NCBI RefSeq assembly: GCF_016641735.1 | Contig: NZ_JAEDAO010000001.1 | Coordinates: forward strand, 1,736,001-1,800,000 | DNA from: Ramlibacter algicola | GTDB lineage: Bacteria; Pseudomonadota; Gammaproteobacteria; Burkholderiales; Burkholderiaceae_C | Length of the DNA stretch: 64,000 bases | Direction: 5' to 3' | In this document: in pieces, positions 7,436-15,712 of the stretch | Numbering within the stretch: the first letter of the stretch is position 1 | Layout of the letters: every line of letters begins with the position of its first letter | The notes under the pieces: model-generated | The model's input: the letters and a program-made list of their open reading frames with translations, nothing else | Told to the model about the DNA's origin: nothing | Database searches by the model: none | Translations under genes and position numbers: made by a program

Positions 7436-8752
7436 TCAAGCAGACCGGGGCGTCGCCCGGCGTTGCGCGACGCCGGCCACCATGCGCACGTGACGGGGCG
7501 CCGCGCGCCAGATCGCCAGCGTCGACAGCAACGAGCAACCGATCGCGGCCACGAAGGCGAGCGAGTAGCTGCCGGTGTGGTCGTGCACGAAGCCCATGAA
7601 CCAGGGACCGAATGCGCCGCCCGCGAGCGCGCTCAGCATGAGCGTCCCGAAGATCGGGCCGTAGTGCTTGCCCTCGAAGATCTCGGCCGGAATGGCGCCG
7701 ACCACCGACGTAAGCCCATAGCCGAGTGCGCCCTGCGCGAGGACCATCGCATACAGGAGCAGCGGCACGGGATAGGCCGGCAGCGCCAACAGCGCCGCAT
7801 AGGCGAGGCAGAAACCCAGGTTGCCGATCGCCCAGACGATCTCGCGCCCGATGCGGTCCGACAACCAGCCCAGCGCGATCTGCCCGGGCACGCCCGCAAG
7901 GCTCACGATGCCGAGCGCCCAAGCGGCCTCCTGCGCGCTGAAGCCCGTCTCCACCAGGTACTTCGTCTGGTGCACCTGCACTGCGTACCAGGAGAAGAGT
8001 GCGCAGAAGTACGCGACCGCGACCCACCAGAAGCGTGACGTGCGCAGCGCGCGCGCCAGCGTCCAGTCGACGGCCGCCCACTTCTCGTCGACGACGTTGA
8101 CGCGGCGGGCCTGCGTCGCGGCCGGCGTGTCGGGATCGCCGTCCGGCGCCAGCCCGAGGTCCGCCGGGCGGCGCCGCAGCAGCAGGTTCAGCGGCACGAG
8201 CACCACGAGCACGGTCACGCCGAGCACGGTGCAACCCGCGCGCCAGCCACTGCGCTCGACGAACGTCTGCAGCGCCGGCAGCATCAGGATCGATCCGGCC
8301 CCGACGCCGGCGAAGGCGATGCTGAGGGCGAGGCCGCGCCGGCGCACGAACCAGTTCGGCAGGAACAGCGCCTGCCCGGTGTAGCCGGTGAACGTGGTGC
8401 CCGCGCCCACCAGCATGCCGAGCGTGACGTAGATGTGCCAGGGCTGCGTCGCGAAGGTCGCCAGCAGCAGGCCCGCGGCGGTGGCCGCGATGCCGATTTC
8501 CATCACGACGCGCGGCCCATGGCGGTCCATCAACCGGCCCAGCCATGGGCTCAGGACGGCCGAGACGATGAAGCCGAACGAGAAGGCCCCGGCCGTCTCG
8601 CCGCGCTCCCATCCGAACTCCTGCAGGATCGGCGGGAACAGCAGCGAGAACGCCGTGCGTGCGTTGACGCAAAGCGCCATCGTGACGAAGACGACGCCGA
8701 CCACGACCCATCCGTAGAAGAACGGCAGGCGTTGCGTGAACCTGGCGAGCAA
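7436..8752 (-). CDS. MFS transporter (OxlT/monocarboxylate-like)
   Basis: 438 residues with 12 predicted membrane segments: six, a cytoplasmic loop at about 190-240 (PADLGLAPDGD), then six. Between segments 2 and 3 is GRLMDRHGPR, the MFS loop motif, and a second copy is GWLSDRIGRE. The FYGWVVVG start is typical of the oxalate/formate and monocarboxylate branch. I choose TTG 8752, five bases after AGGAGG, over an ATG at 8806 that has no ribosome site and would add a charged non-membrane stretch. It converges on the Bug genes. Substrate unknown; a small organic acid is likely. Confidence 0.88.
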   Translation of the reverse strand: MLARFTQRLPFFYGWVVVGVVFVTMALCVNARTAFSLLFPPILQEFGWERGETAGAFSFGFIVSAVLSPWLGRLMDRHGPRVVMEIGIAATAAGLLLATFATQPWHIYVTLGMLVGAGTTFTGYTGQALFLPNWFVRRRGLALSIAFAGVGAGSILMLPALQTFVERSGWRAGCTVLGVTVLVVLVPLNLLLRRRPADLGLAPDGDPDTPAATQARRVNVVDEKWAAVDWTLARALRTSRFWWVAVAYFCALFSWYAVQVHQTKYLVETGFSAQEAAWALGIVSLAGVPGQIALGWLSDRIGREIVWAIGNLGFCLAYAALLALPAYPVPLLLYAMVLAQGALGYGLTSVVGAIPAEIFEGKHYGPIFGTLMLSALAGGAFGPWFMGFVHDHTGSYSLAFVAAIGCSLLSTLAIWRAAPRHVRMVAGVAQRRATPRSA

Positions 8753-8832
8753 GGACACCTCCTCGGCGCATTCTGCCCGGACTGCTGGGCTGCGCCTCGG
8801 CGCCACCGCAGGAGGCGGACGCGCATAAGCAA

Positions 8833-8863
8833 CTGCGGCGCTACCGGATTGATAGCGCCGCAG
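8833..8863 (-). terminator. Hairpin downstream of the tRNA pair
   Basis: Perfect 11-bp stem CTGCGGCGCTA / TAGCGCCGCAG with a 9-base loop, followed on the minus strand by TTGCTTATG. Likely ends the tRNA transcript; the T tract is short. Confidence 0.6.
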
Positions 8864-8884
8864 CGTGGATCGACGAAGCGGAAG

Positions 8885-8960
8885 TGGTGGGTCCTGTAGG
8901 ATTCGAACCTACGACCTACGGATTAAGAGTCCGCTGCTCTACCAACTGAGCTAAGAACCC
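8885..8960 (-). tRNA. tRNA-Lys (anticodon CTT)
   Basis: 76 bases including encoded CCA. Acceptor GGGTTCT pairs with AGGACCC. The anticodon stem GCGGA/TCCGT encloses loop CTCTTAA with anticodon CTT. The T arm has the standard GTTCGAATC. Same strand as tRNA-Ala, 49 bases downstream of it. Confidence 0.95.
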
Positions 8961-9009
8961 ACTTCGCGAGAACACCGCCGGACGGCGGTGCTTTCACTTG
9001 AAACTGTTG

Positions 9010-9085
<76 letters not shown>

Positions 9086-9135
9086 ACAACGAGTCGTATT
9101 TTAGCGCATTGTTCGGCCCGTTTTCCGGACCGGCT

Positions 9136-10497
9136 TCACGCGACCTTCAACGCCGGCGTGCCGAACAGGTCTTCCATCTGCTTGCGCAGCTGCCATGCGC
9201 GCGTGGACGTGTCCATCGCCACGTCGTTCCAGCTGAGGCTCTGGCCCTTCTTCACGGGGCGCACCACCTTCACGTCGTGTGCCAGGCCCAGCGGCAAGCC
9301 GCCCATCTGCACCGACTTGTCGGCCGGCAGCAGCTTGCCCCACACCGTAGAGCCGCCTTCGCCGTCGAGCATCTCGCCCGGGGCCAGGTCGCGCTTGGCG
9401 GTGGCGACGACGTCGGCGTTCCAGCAGGTCGCGACGCCGGTCGGCTCGCCACGCAGCGCAACGGAGGCGACGGACACGCCGACTTCCAGCCCGATCAGGT
9501 GCCAGCGCTTGTAGAGCGTGAAGTAGCGGCCGCTGGGGTCGGTGTGGGCCTTGTATTCCTCGAAGCAGTTCTTGATGTAGTCGGTCTCGGCTTCGACCGT
9601 GACCCAAACGCCCATGCGGATCTCGTACGGGATGGCGCGGCCGTCGGTCTCCAGCGAGGAGATCACTTCGACCATGCCCTTGCGCTCGAGAACGCCGCCC
9701 TCGCTGCGAGGGCGCGTGACGAACGGGATGTCCTCGATGCTGGCCGGCGGGTAGAGCAGGCCGTCGCTCGGCACGGTGAGCCCGGTGGCATTGGCCACCG
9801 CGGTGCTTTCGATCGACGGCTTGGAGCCATCCAGGAAGCTGTTGAACATCTTCGGGTTCAGGCCGCCGCGCTTGGCCTGCTCCGGCGTGAGCCCCCAGTT
9901 GTCCCACACCGTCTCCGGCGTCGACTCGCTGAAGTGCGGCAGCCACTTGTGCCCGCGGCCCGCGGCGACGACGGGGAAGCCGCAGGTGCGTGCCCAGTCG
10001 ACCAGGTCGCAGATCAACGCCGGCTGGTCACCGAACGCGAGCGAGTACACGACGCCCGCTTCCTGCGCACGCCGCGCCAGCAGCGGGCCGCAGAACGCGT
10101 CGGCTTCCACGGTGACGTTCACCACGTGCTTGCCGTGCGCGAACGCTTCCAGGCAGTGGTCGACGGCCGCGATCGGGTGCCCGGTGCACTCGACGATGAC
10201 GTCGATGGCGGGATGGCGCACCAGGGCCTGCCAGTCCTCGCCCACGTGCGTCGTGTGGCCGTCCTTCAACGCCGCATCGAGCGACGCGGCGCCATAGCGC
10301 GCCGATTCCCATCCCACGCGTGCGAGGTTGGCCTTCGCATTCGCTGGCGACAGGTCGGCGATGCCGGCCAGGTGCACGCCCGGCGTGCGCGGCACCTGCG
10401 CCAGGTACATGGAGCCGAACTTGCCGGCGCCGATCAGGCCGATGCGGATGGGGCGGCCTTCGGCCGCGCGTTGGCGGAGTTTCGCGTGCAGGTTCAT
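9136..10497 (-). CDS. NAD(P)-dependent oxidoreductase with C-terminal SAF-like domain
   Basis: 453 residues. A Rossmann domain lies at the N-terminus (IRIGLIGAGKFGSMY about 17-31), a central region with IDVIVECTGHP and KHVVNVTVEADAF is typical of homoserine-dehydrogenase/Gfo-Idh-like folds, and a C-terminal SAF-like segment contains VVATAKRDLAPGEMLDGEGG and SLSWNDVAMD. Related proteins are often named 'homoserine dehydrogenase-like' or 'SAF domain oxidoreductase'; their substrates are mostly unknown. A palindromic repeat of about 70 bases separates it from the upstream PhyH gene on the same strand. The pair may oxidise and further process a shared compound (inference). Confidence 0.8.
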   Translation of the reverse strand: MNLHAKLRQRAAEGRPIRIGLIGAGKFGSMYLAQVPRTPGVHLAGIADLSPANAKANLARVGWESARYGAASLDAALKDGHTTHVGEDWQALVRHPAIDVIVECTGHPIAAVDHCLEAFAHGKHVVNVTVEADAFCGPLLARRAQEAGVVYSLAFGDQPALICDLVDWARTCGFPVVAAGRGHKWLPHFSESTPETVWDNWGLTPEQAKRGGLNPKMFNSFLDGSKPSIESTAVANATGLTVPSDGLLYPPASIEDIPFVTRPRSEGGVLERKGMVEVISSLETDGRAIPYEIRMGVWVTVEAETDYIKNCFEEYKAHTDPSGRYFTLYKRWHLIGLEVGVSVASVALRGEPTGVATCWNADVVATAKRDLAPGEMLDGEGGSTVWGKLLPADKSVQMGGLPLGLAHDVKVVRPVKKGQSLSWNDVAMDTSTRAWQLRKQMEDLFGTPALKVA

Positions 10498-10513
10498 GGT
10501 GTGTTTCCTTGCT

Positions 10514-10584
10514 TGTCATTGCGGGCTCGACCCGCATGGCGGCTCGGGCGCGGGGATGGATGCCGGATCGGGCCCGGCATGACA
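10514..10584. repeat. Inverted pair of dispersed palindromic (REP-like) elements, type B
   Basis: TGTCATTGCGGGCTCGACC opens the element and GGCCCGGCATGACA closes it. Each half folds into its own hairpin (GCGGG..CCCGC; ATGCCGG..CCGGCAT) and the outer ends TGTCAT/ATGACA are mutual inverted repeats. Intergenic, between the PhyH and oxidoreductase genes. Confidence 0.65.
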
Positions 10585-10595
10585 ACTCTTGCGGT

Positions 10596-11477
10596 TCAGG
10601 CCGCCTGCTTCATGTCAGCGAACGGAACGCTGCTGGTCTGCAGCGCGCTGGCAGGCAGCCCATCCCGCCACGGCAGGTCGACCGGGTAGGGCAGGCGCAG
10701 GCAATCGTCGGGCAGGCAGGCGATCGGCGTGAAGTCGCGGTGCGCGATGTACTCGGGGCGCTTGTGGCGCCGGATGTGGTTGGACACGGCGCACAGCGAC
10801 AGGTAGACGCTGACGCGGTTCCACGGCGACAGGTTGCTGGTGGACGCGTGCACCAGGCAGCTGTGGAACAGGATCATCGAACCGGGCGGGCCCTTGGGCG
10901 AGACGATGCCGCCCTGCTTGCCGCCGGCGCGCTCGACCAGCTGCGCGATCAGGTGGTTGTCGACGGTCCACAGCGGATAGCTCGTGGTCGACAAGTCGTG
11001 CCTGGCGTCGACCACGCCCTTCTTGTGGCTGCCCGGGATGAACATCAGCGGGCCGTTGAACTCGTTGACGTCGTCCAGGAAGATCGCGACGTTCATGGCG
11101 CGCTCGGTGGGCATCATGTCGTCGTTCAGCCAGGTGCCGTAGTCCTGGTGCCACTGCCAGACGTCGCCCTCGAACGCCATCTTCCCGTTGATCTTGAACT
11201 GGTGCATGTAGACCTGTTCGTCGAAGAGGTCCATCACCGGCTGCACCATCCGCGGGTGCCGCGCGAGCCGCGCGAACGGCTCGCTGTACATGTGGGCCGC
11301 GAAGTTGGTGCGCACCGCGTCGCTGCCTTTCTCGCGCACGTTGTAGGCCTCGCGCCGTGCGTACAGCGCCGGCACGGCTTCGGTGAGGGTGCGGATCTCC
11401 TCCGTCGAGAACAGGCCGGGGAAGAACAGGTAGCCGTCGCGATCGAACTGCTCGAGCTGCTCCGGGGTCAGGTGCAT
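10596..11477 (-). CDS. Phytanoyl-CoA dioxygenase (PhyH) family Fe(II)/2-oxoglutarate oxygenase
   Basis: 293 residues. The iron facial triad is H110-x-D112 (WHQDYGTW) with the distal His at 210 (LVHAS). R221 (NRVSVYL) is placed to bind 2-oxoglutarate. The segment WHQDYGTW..NGPLMFIPGSHK resembles ectoine hydroxylase and related PhyH enzymes that act on small hydrophilic molecules rather than lipids, but no ectoine genes are present. The ATG at 11477 follows GGAGA. Upstream on the other strand is an alpha/beta hydrolase, downstream an oxidoreductase. Likely a catabolic hydroxylase of unknown substrate. Confidence 0.88.
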   Translation of the reverse strand: MHLTPEQLEQFDRDGYLFFPGLFSTEEIRTLTEAVPALYARREAYNVREKGSDAVRTNFAAHMYSEPFARLARHPRMVQPVMDLFDEQVYMHQFKINGKMAFEGDVWQWHQDYGTWLNDDMMPTERAMNVAIFLDDVNEFNGPLMFIPGSHKKGVVDARHDLSTTSYPLWTVDNHLIAQLVERAGGKQGGIVSPKGPPGSMILFHSCLVHASTSNLSPWNRVSVYLSLCAVSNHIRRHKRPEYIAHRDFTPIACLPDDCLRLPYPVDLPWRDGLPASALQTSSVPFADMKQAA

Positions 11478-11566
11478 GCAGGTCTCCTTCGGAGGCGGCC
11501 CGGATGGGCTGCCGCGGTTGGCGCAACAATGCGGGACAAAGGCAGCGTACAGGAAAGGAGACGGAC

Positions 11567-12430
11567 GTGGCATCCAAGGAACCCCTGCAGGACGGCGAGT
11601 GGCTCGACCGCATGTACAACAACCGCGCGCTCGTGCCCGCGCACGAGCAGCACTTCGCGCGCTGGCGCACCGCGTCGGCGAGGGCGCGCGAGCACTGGGA
11701 GTGCGTGCTCGACATTCCTTACGGGGACACGCCTGGGCAGAAGCTGGACGTATTTCCCGCGCCGCGCTCGCGGGCGCAGACGCTGGTGTTCATCCACGGC
11801 GGCTACTGGCGATCGCTGGACAAGTCGGACCACTCGTTCGTCGCGCCGGTGTTCCAGGACGCCGGGGCGTGCGTGATCGTGCCGAACTACGACCTGTGCC
11901 CCGCGGTGACCATCCCCGAGATCACGCTGCAGATGGTGCGTGCGCTCGCCTGGTCGTGGAAGAACGCGCCCACTTACGGCGGCGACCCGCGCAACATCAC
12001 CGTGATCGGCCACTCGGCCGGCGGGCACTTGGCGTCGATGATGCTGTGCTGCGACTGGCAGCGCGCCGACCCGGACCTGCCCGGCGACGTGGTGGTGAAG
12101 GGGATGTCGATCTCGGGCCTGCATGACCTCGAGCCGGTGGCGAACACGCCGTTCCTCCGGGACTCGCTGCGTCTCACGCCGCAGGACGCGCTGCGGGCCA
12201 GCCCGGCGTTCCTGCCCGCGCCTTCAGCGGCCACGCTCTACGCCATCGCCGGTGCGGACGAGAGTCCCGAGTTCCTGCGCCAGAACACGCTCATTCGCGA
12301 CGCGTGGGGGCCGACCGTGGTGGAGGCCTGCGAGGAACTGCCCGGCCTGAACCACTTCAGCGTGCTGGAAGCCCTGGCCACGCCCGGGCACGCGCTGCAC
12401 GCCATGGCGTTCGAGTTGCTGTCACGCTGA
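11567..12430 (+). CDS. Alpha/beta hydrolase, arylformamidase/esterase-like
   Basis: 287 residues. The oxyanion motif HGGYW is at 77-81 and the nucleophile elbow GHSAGG has Ser150; the acid is expected near ADESPEF and His is in GLNHFS near the C-terminus. This HGGYW subfamily includes kynurenine formamidase-like and carbamate/amide-cleaving esterases. The GTG at 11567 follows AAAGGAG by six bases, better than the ATG at 11504. It is divergent from the PhyH gene across a short shared control region of about 90 bases. Cytoplasmic, no signal peptide. The natural substrate cannot be told from sequence. Confidence 0.87.
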   Translation: MASKEPLQDGEWLDRMYNNRALVPAHEQHFARWRTASARAREHWECVLDIPYGDTPGQKLDVFPAPRSRAQTLVFIHGGYWRSLDKSDHSFVAPVFQDAGACVIVPNYDLCPAVTIPEITLQMVRALAWSWKNAPTYGGDPRNITVIGHSAGGHLASMMLCCDWQRADPDLPGDVVVKGMSISGLHDLEPVANTPFLRDSLRLTPQDALRASPAFLPAPSAATLYAIAGADESPEFLRQNTLIRDAWGPTVVEACEELPGLNHFSVLEALATPGHALHAMAFELLSR

Positions 12431-12432
12431 TT

Positions 12433-12549
12433 CGTCGTCCCCGAAGGCGGGGCTTCGTCATTCCGCGCGGGCGAAAGGCTCGTCATTCCCGCGAAGGCGG
12501 GAATCCACCGCTTCCGTCCTTGTCGCCCCGCCTCCGCGGGGACGACGAA
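12433..12549. repeat. Cluster of type A dispersed palindromic repeats
   Basis: At least three adjoining hairpin units based on CGTCATTCCCGCGAAGGCGG, with variants CGTCGTCCCC..GGCGGGG, the last in inverse orientation. It fills the gap between convergent genes and may also act as a terminator. Confidence 0.75.
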
Positions 12550-12555
12550 CGCGCT

Positions 12556-13551
12556 TCAGGGCTGCTGCCCCTGCCGCAGCAACTCGGCGTATTCCTTCTG
12601 CGTCATCTTGCGCGGCTTGGCGAGCAGGCTCTGGGCGACCTTCTGGGCCACCTCGCGCGACGTGCTCACGCCCGCAAGTTGCAGTTCGGTCTGCAGCTTG
12701 GGTTGCGCGGCTATGCGGCGCTGGAGGTCCGCGCCCAGCGTCTCCACCGCGGCATCGGCCTTCTGCTGGCCCTTGATCACCTGGGACAGCAGGTCCAGCG
12801 CCATGCGGTTGCCGCCGCTGCCGGAGGAGCGGCCCTGCATCATGTTGACGCCGGCGTTGGTGATCCCCAGCAGCGCCTTGAAGAACGCCTGCGTCTGGGC
12901 GTCGCGGTCCGCATCGGCCTTGGCGCCCGCGAAGTCGTTCTGCAGCTTGACCAGGTAGTCCTCGCGCGCGCGATAGAACGTGATGTTCTGGTTGGGGCCG
13001 AATTCGTCGCTGGCGAACAGGCCCGCGATCACCTCGTCCTCCTCGGCGTCGATGCGAACGCCCTGGAAGACGTAGACGCCCATTCCCGCGATCTTGGACG
13101 GCACGTAGACGAAGTCGCCATCGTAGATGCGCCCCTTGGTGTCCTCGTAGCGGCCGGTCTTGAAGACCGCCACGTTGCGACCCACGAACGGGTTCGCAGC
13201 CGCCCAGAACGTGCCGGTGTATGTGCTCGGAATCTTCTCGAACGACACGGCGCCGCCGCGCACCATCGTGCCTTCCTCGAGCATGCCGTCCGATCCCACG
13301 CGCACGCGGTACGTGCGCGAGGGATCCGCCGGCCAGCGCACGTCGTAGATCGCGTCGACGAAGCGGCCGCCTTGCCAGGGGCCGGTGAACTGGGTGCGGT
13401 TGACCCACTGGACGGTGCCCATGCCCGATTCGCAGTTGCCCGCGATGCACTGCGCGCCGCTGCCGTGCTGCTGCTCGTCGAGCGCGAAGGCAGCACCGGC
13501 GGCGAGGGCCAGCGAGACGCCGATGGCGAGGCGGTTCAATCGACGTCGCAT
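12556..13551 (-). CDS. Secreted protein with MORN-like N-terminal half, unknown function
   Basis: 331 residues. Signal peptide RRRLNRLAIG..AAGAAFA, then a paired Cys motif CIAGNCESGMGTVQW and repeated short beta segments (FTGPWQGGRFVDAIY; YTGTFW; RIYDGDFVYVP; GMGVYVFQGVR) that look like degenerate MORN repeats. The C-terminal third is helical and Gln/Ala-rich (about 220-330). The ATG at 13551 lies inside the end of the upstream gene: a 16-base overlap, so translation is coupled. Probably periplasmic or outer-membrane attached. I do not recognise a named family. Confidence 0.7.
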   Translation of the reverse strand: MRRRLNRLAIGVSLALAAGAAFALDEQQHGSGAQCIAGNCESGMGTVQWVNRTQFTGPWQGGRFVDAIYDVRWPADPSRTYRVRVGSDGMLEEGTMVRGGAVSFEKIPSTYTGTFWAAANPFVGRNVAVFKTGRYEDTKGRIYDGDFVYVPSKIAGMGVYVFQGVRIDAEEDEVIAGLFASDEFGPNQNITFYRAREDYLVKLQNDFAGAKADADRDAQTQAFFKALLGITNAGVNMMQGRSSGSGGNRMALDLLSQVIKGQQKADAAVETLGADLQRRIAAQPKLQTELQLAGVSTSREVAQKVAQSLLAKPRKMTQKEYAELLRQGQQP

Positions 13552-14465
13552 TGCGTGGTCTTGACCTGTTCGCCTTCGTCGTAGCAGACGGTCGACGCGG
13601 GAATCGCGATGCCGCGGTACATCCGGGCATATTGGACCTGGGCTCCATGCATCCGGTTGTTCCGGAATGGGATCTCCATCGTCTTCTGCCTGCCGTCGTA
13701 CGACACCATCAGCCAGCGGCCGGGTCCCTTGGGAAACATCAGCAACGTCGACACCGACGGCGGCTCGCCTTCCATCGCCGTATGGCTGATCGTCACGCCC
13801 TTGTGGGACTTGTCGGGATTCACCTGCGTGTAGATGAACGACGTCATGGTCATCCGCGGCATCTTGACCGGGTTCTTGCGCATCATGTCCGCCATCGCAG
13901 GGTCGGTCCACTCGGCTCGGGACTCCAGGGACATCGTGCGCTCGATCACGAGGCCACGGCGCTCACCGTTCTCCGCGAAGCCGGTCTCCACGTACTTGCG
14001 CGTGCGGTCGCGCTGGATCGCCGTGGCAGAGGCATTCACCATGGTGTATTCCACCCATCCCTTGAACAGGCCCGCAGGCTTGCCGTCCTTGCACGACGCC
14101 TCCACGGGCCGGACCACCACGTCCGTGAACTCGAACGGCTTCATGCCGGTGCCGCGCGTGGCCCGGGCCATGGCCTTGCGCAGGTCCTCGTCCGGCGGCA
14201 CCCCCGGCAGCCGCACGCCGATGATCCGGCTCAGGACGTCGGGGGGCACCTCGCACGGAAACGCCTTGCCTTCGGCCGGCATCGCGAACGTGCCCTTCGG
14301 GTCGGCGAGGTAGCGCTCCAGGTCCGCACTTGCCTTGCCTGCCCACTCGACGAACTGCGGATCGTCGAGGGGTGGCAGCTCCACGCCGGCGTGGGCAGGG
14401 ACGGAGAGGAGGAGGGCGCCGCCCAGCGCCGCGAGGATGAAGGAGCGGGAGGACTGCGACAGCAT
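13536..14465 (-). CDS. Secreted protein of unknown function
   Basis: 309 residues. Signal peptide SRSFILAALGGALLLSVPAHA (hydrophobic core and AHA cut) and a mature part with no recognisable domain; there are cysteines at KAFPCEV, EASCKDG, TVCYDEG and TTQCDVD, so disulfides are likely. An earlier in-frame ATG (14555) is translated from a dispersed repeat (DSRLRGNDG) and is rejected. At ATG 14465 the GGGAGG is only one base upstream, so the exact start is uncertain. First gene of a two-gene coupled unit with the MORN-like protein, so the two may work together in the envelope. Confidence 0.7.
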   Translation of the reverse strand: MLSQSSRSFILAALGGALLLSVPAHAGVELPPLDDPQFVEWAGKASADLERYLADPKGTFAMPAEGKAFPCEVPPDVLSRIIGVRLPGVPPDEDLRKAMARATRGTGMKPFEFTDVVVRPVEASCKDGKPAGLFKGWVEYTMVNASATAIQRDRTRKYVETGFAENGERRGLVIERTMSLESRAEWTDPAMADMMRKNPVKMPRMTMTSFIYTQVNPDKSHKGVTISHTAMEGEPPSVSTLLMFPKGPGRWLMVSYDGRQKTMEIPFRNNRMHGAQVQYARMYRGIAIPASTVCYDEGEQVKTTQCDVD

Positions 14466-14527
14466 CCTCCCATTCTGTTGAGTTGGCCGGTCCCCGGCCC
14501 ATCCCCTGGACGGGGGATGGTGCTTCC

Positions 14528-14560
14528 CGTCATTCCCGCGAAGGCGGGAATCCACCGCTC
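14528..14560. repeat. Single type A dispersed palindromic repeat
   Basis: CGTCATTCCCGCGAAGGCGG continuing to GAATCCACCGCTCC, the same as the unit at 12481. It lies between guaC and the secreted-protein gene. Confidence 0.75.
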
Positions 14561-14575
14561 CCTCTTTCGGCCTTG

Positions 14576-15553
14576 CTACATCAGCAGGTGCTCGCCCGCG
14601 TTGTCGCCGCCCAGGATCACGTAGTTGACCTTGCGGATGTCCATCAGCTTCTTGCCGCCGGCGTAGCTGATCGAGCTCTGCACGTCTTCCTGCATCTCGC
14701 GCAGCGTGTCGGCCAGCCTGCCCTTCACCGGCTCCAGGATGCGCTTGCCCTCGACGTGCTTGTACTCGCCCTTGTTGAAGTCCGACGCGCTGCCGTAGTA
14801 CTCCTTGTACAGGCGGCCGTTCTCCTCCACGGTCTTGCCGGGCGATTCCTCATGGCCGGCGAGCATCGAGCCGATCATCACCATCGTGGCGCCGAAGCGC
14901 ACGCTCTTGGCGATGTCGCCGTGCTCGCGGATGCCGCCGTCCGCGATGATCGGCTTGGTGGCCACGCGGGCGCACCACTTGAGCGCCGACAGCTGCCAGC
15001 CCCCGGTGCCGAAGCCGGTCTTCATGCGCGTGATGCACACCTTGCCCGGACCGATGCCCACCTTGGTGGCGTCGGCGCCCCAGTTCTCCAGGTCGATGAT
15101 GGCTTCGGGCGTGCCGACGTTGCCGGCGATGACGAACGCAGAAGGCAGCTTCGCCTTGAGGTGGCCGATCATGTCGCGCACGCTGTCGGCGTGGCCGTGC
15201 GCGATGTCGATCGTCACGTAGTCGGGCACCAGGCCCTCCCGCGCGAGCGCGTCGACCGTTTCGTAGTCGGGCTTCTTCACGCCGACCGAAATGGAGGCGT
15301 ACGCGCCCTGCGACTTCATCCAGCGCACGAAGGCGACGTTGTCCAGGTCGAAGCGGTGCATCACGTAGAAGTAGCCGTTCTGGGCCAGCCAGAGGCAGAT
15401 CTTCTCGTCCACCACCGTCTTCATGTTGGCGGGGACGACGGGGATGCGGAAGGTGCGCCCGCCCAGCTCCACGCCGGCGTCGCATTCGGACCGGCTCTCC
15501 ACGCGGCACTTGCGCGGCAGCAGCAGGACGTTGTCGTAGTCGAAGATTTCCAT
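14576..15553 (-). CDS. guaC: GMP reductase
   Basis: 325 residues of IMPDH/GMPR TIM barrel without CBS domains. It makes IMP and ammonia from GMP with NADPH, returning guanine nucleotides to the adenine branch. The catalytic loop [11 protein letters not shown] has Cys173; the phosphate site is [12 protein letters not shown] and [19 protein letters not shown]. Length fits the Bacillus-type GMP reductase. The ATG at 15553 has GAGAGG upstream. Divergent from uvrD. The minus-strand leader contains a terminator-like hairpin about 80 bases upstream of the start, which suggests attenuation. Confidence 0.93.
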   Translation of the reverse strand: MEIFDYDNVLLLPRKCRVESRSECDAGVELGGRTFRIPVVPANMKTVVDEKICLWLAQNGYFYVMHRFDLDNVAFVRWMKSQGAYASISVGVKKPDYETVDALAREGLVPDYVTIDIAHGHADSVRDMIGHLKAKLPSAFVIAGNVGTPEAIIDLENWGADATKVGIGPGKVCITRMKTGFGTGGWQLSALKWCARVATKPIIADGGIREHGDIAKSVRFGATMVMIGSMLAGHEESPGKTVEENGRLYKEYYGSASDFNKGEYKHVEGKRILEPVKGRLADTLREMQEDVQSSISYAGGKKLMDIRKVNYVILGGDNAGEHLLM

Positions 15554-15634
15554 GGCCAAGCCTCTCGAGAGAGTGATCGTTGAAGAACGAGTGAGCGCTT
15601 GGACTGGCTCCCGGCCTTGCCCGCGGAGGACAAG

Positions 15635-15667
15635 AAAAAACCGGGTCGCCAAATGCTTGGGCCCGGT
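15635..15667 (-). promoter_or_regulatory. Terminator-like hairpin in the guaC leader (possible attenuator)
   Basis: On the minus strand ACCGGG (15667-15662) and CCCGGT (15645-15640) enclose an inner CCAA-GCAT-TTGG hairpin and are followed at once by a run of six T. A possible guaC -10 (TAGAAT, 15678-15673) lies just upstream. No other minus-strand gene lies upstream to be terminated, since uvrD is divergent. Confidence 0.6.
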
Positions 15668-15701
15668 GACTGATTCTACCGCCGGGCCGGGGTGGGGTTT
15701 C

Positions 15702-15707
15702 TACAAT
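15702..15707 (+). promoter_or_regulatory. -10 hexamer of uvrD
   Basis: TACAAT ends only five bases before the uvrD ATG, so the transcript should be leaderless. No clear -35. Confidence 0.5.
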
Positions 15708-15712
15708 GCCGC

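Noticed and set aside
14466..14555. Extended N-terminus of the secreted protein (DSRLRGNDG)
   Set aside because: It is the translation of a type A dispersed repeat, a common false prefix; the signal peptide starts at 14465.
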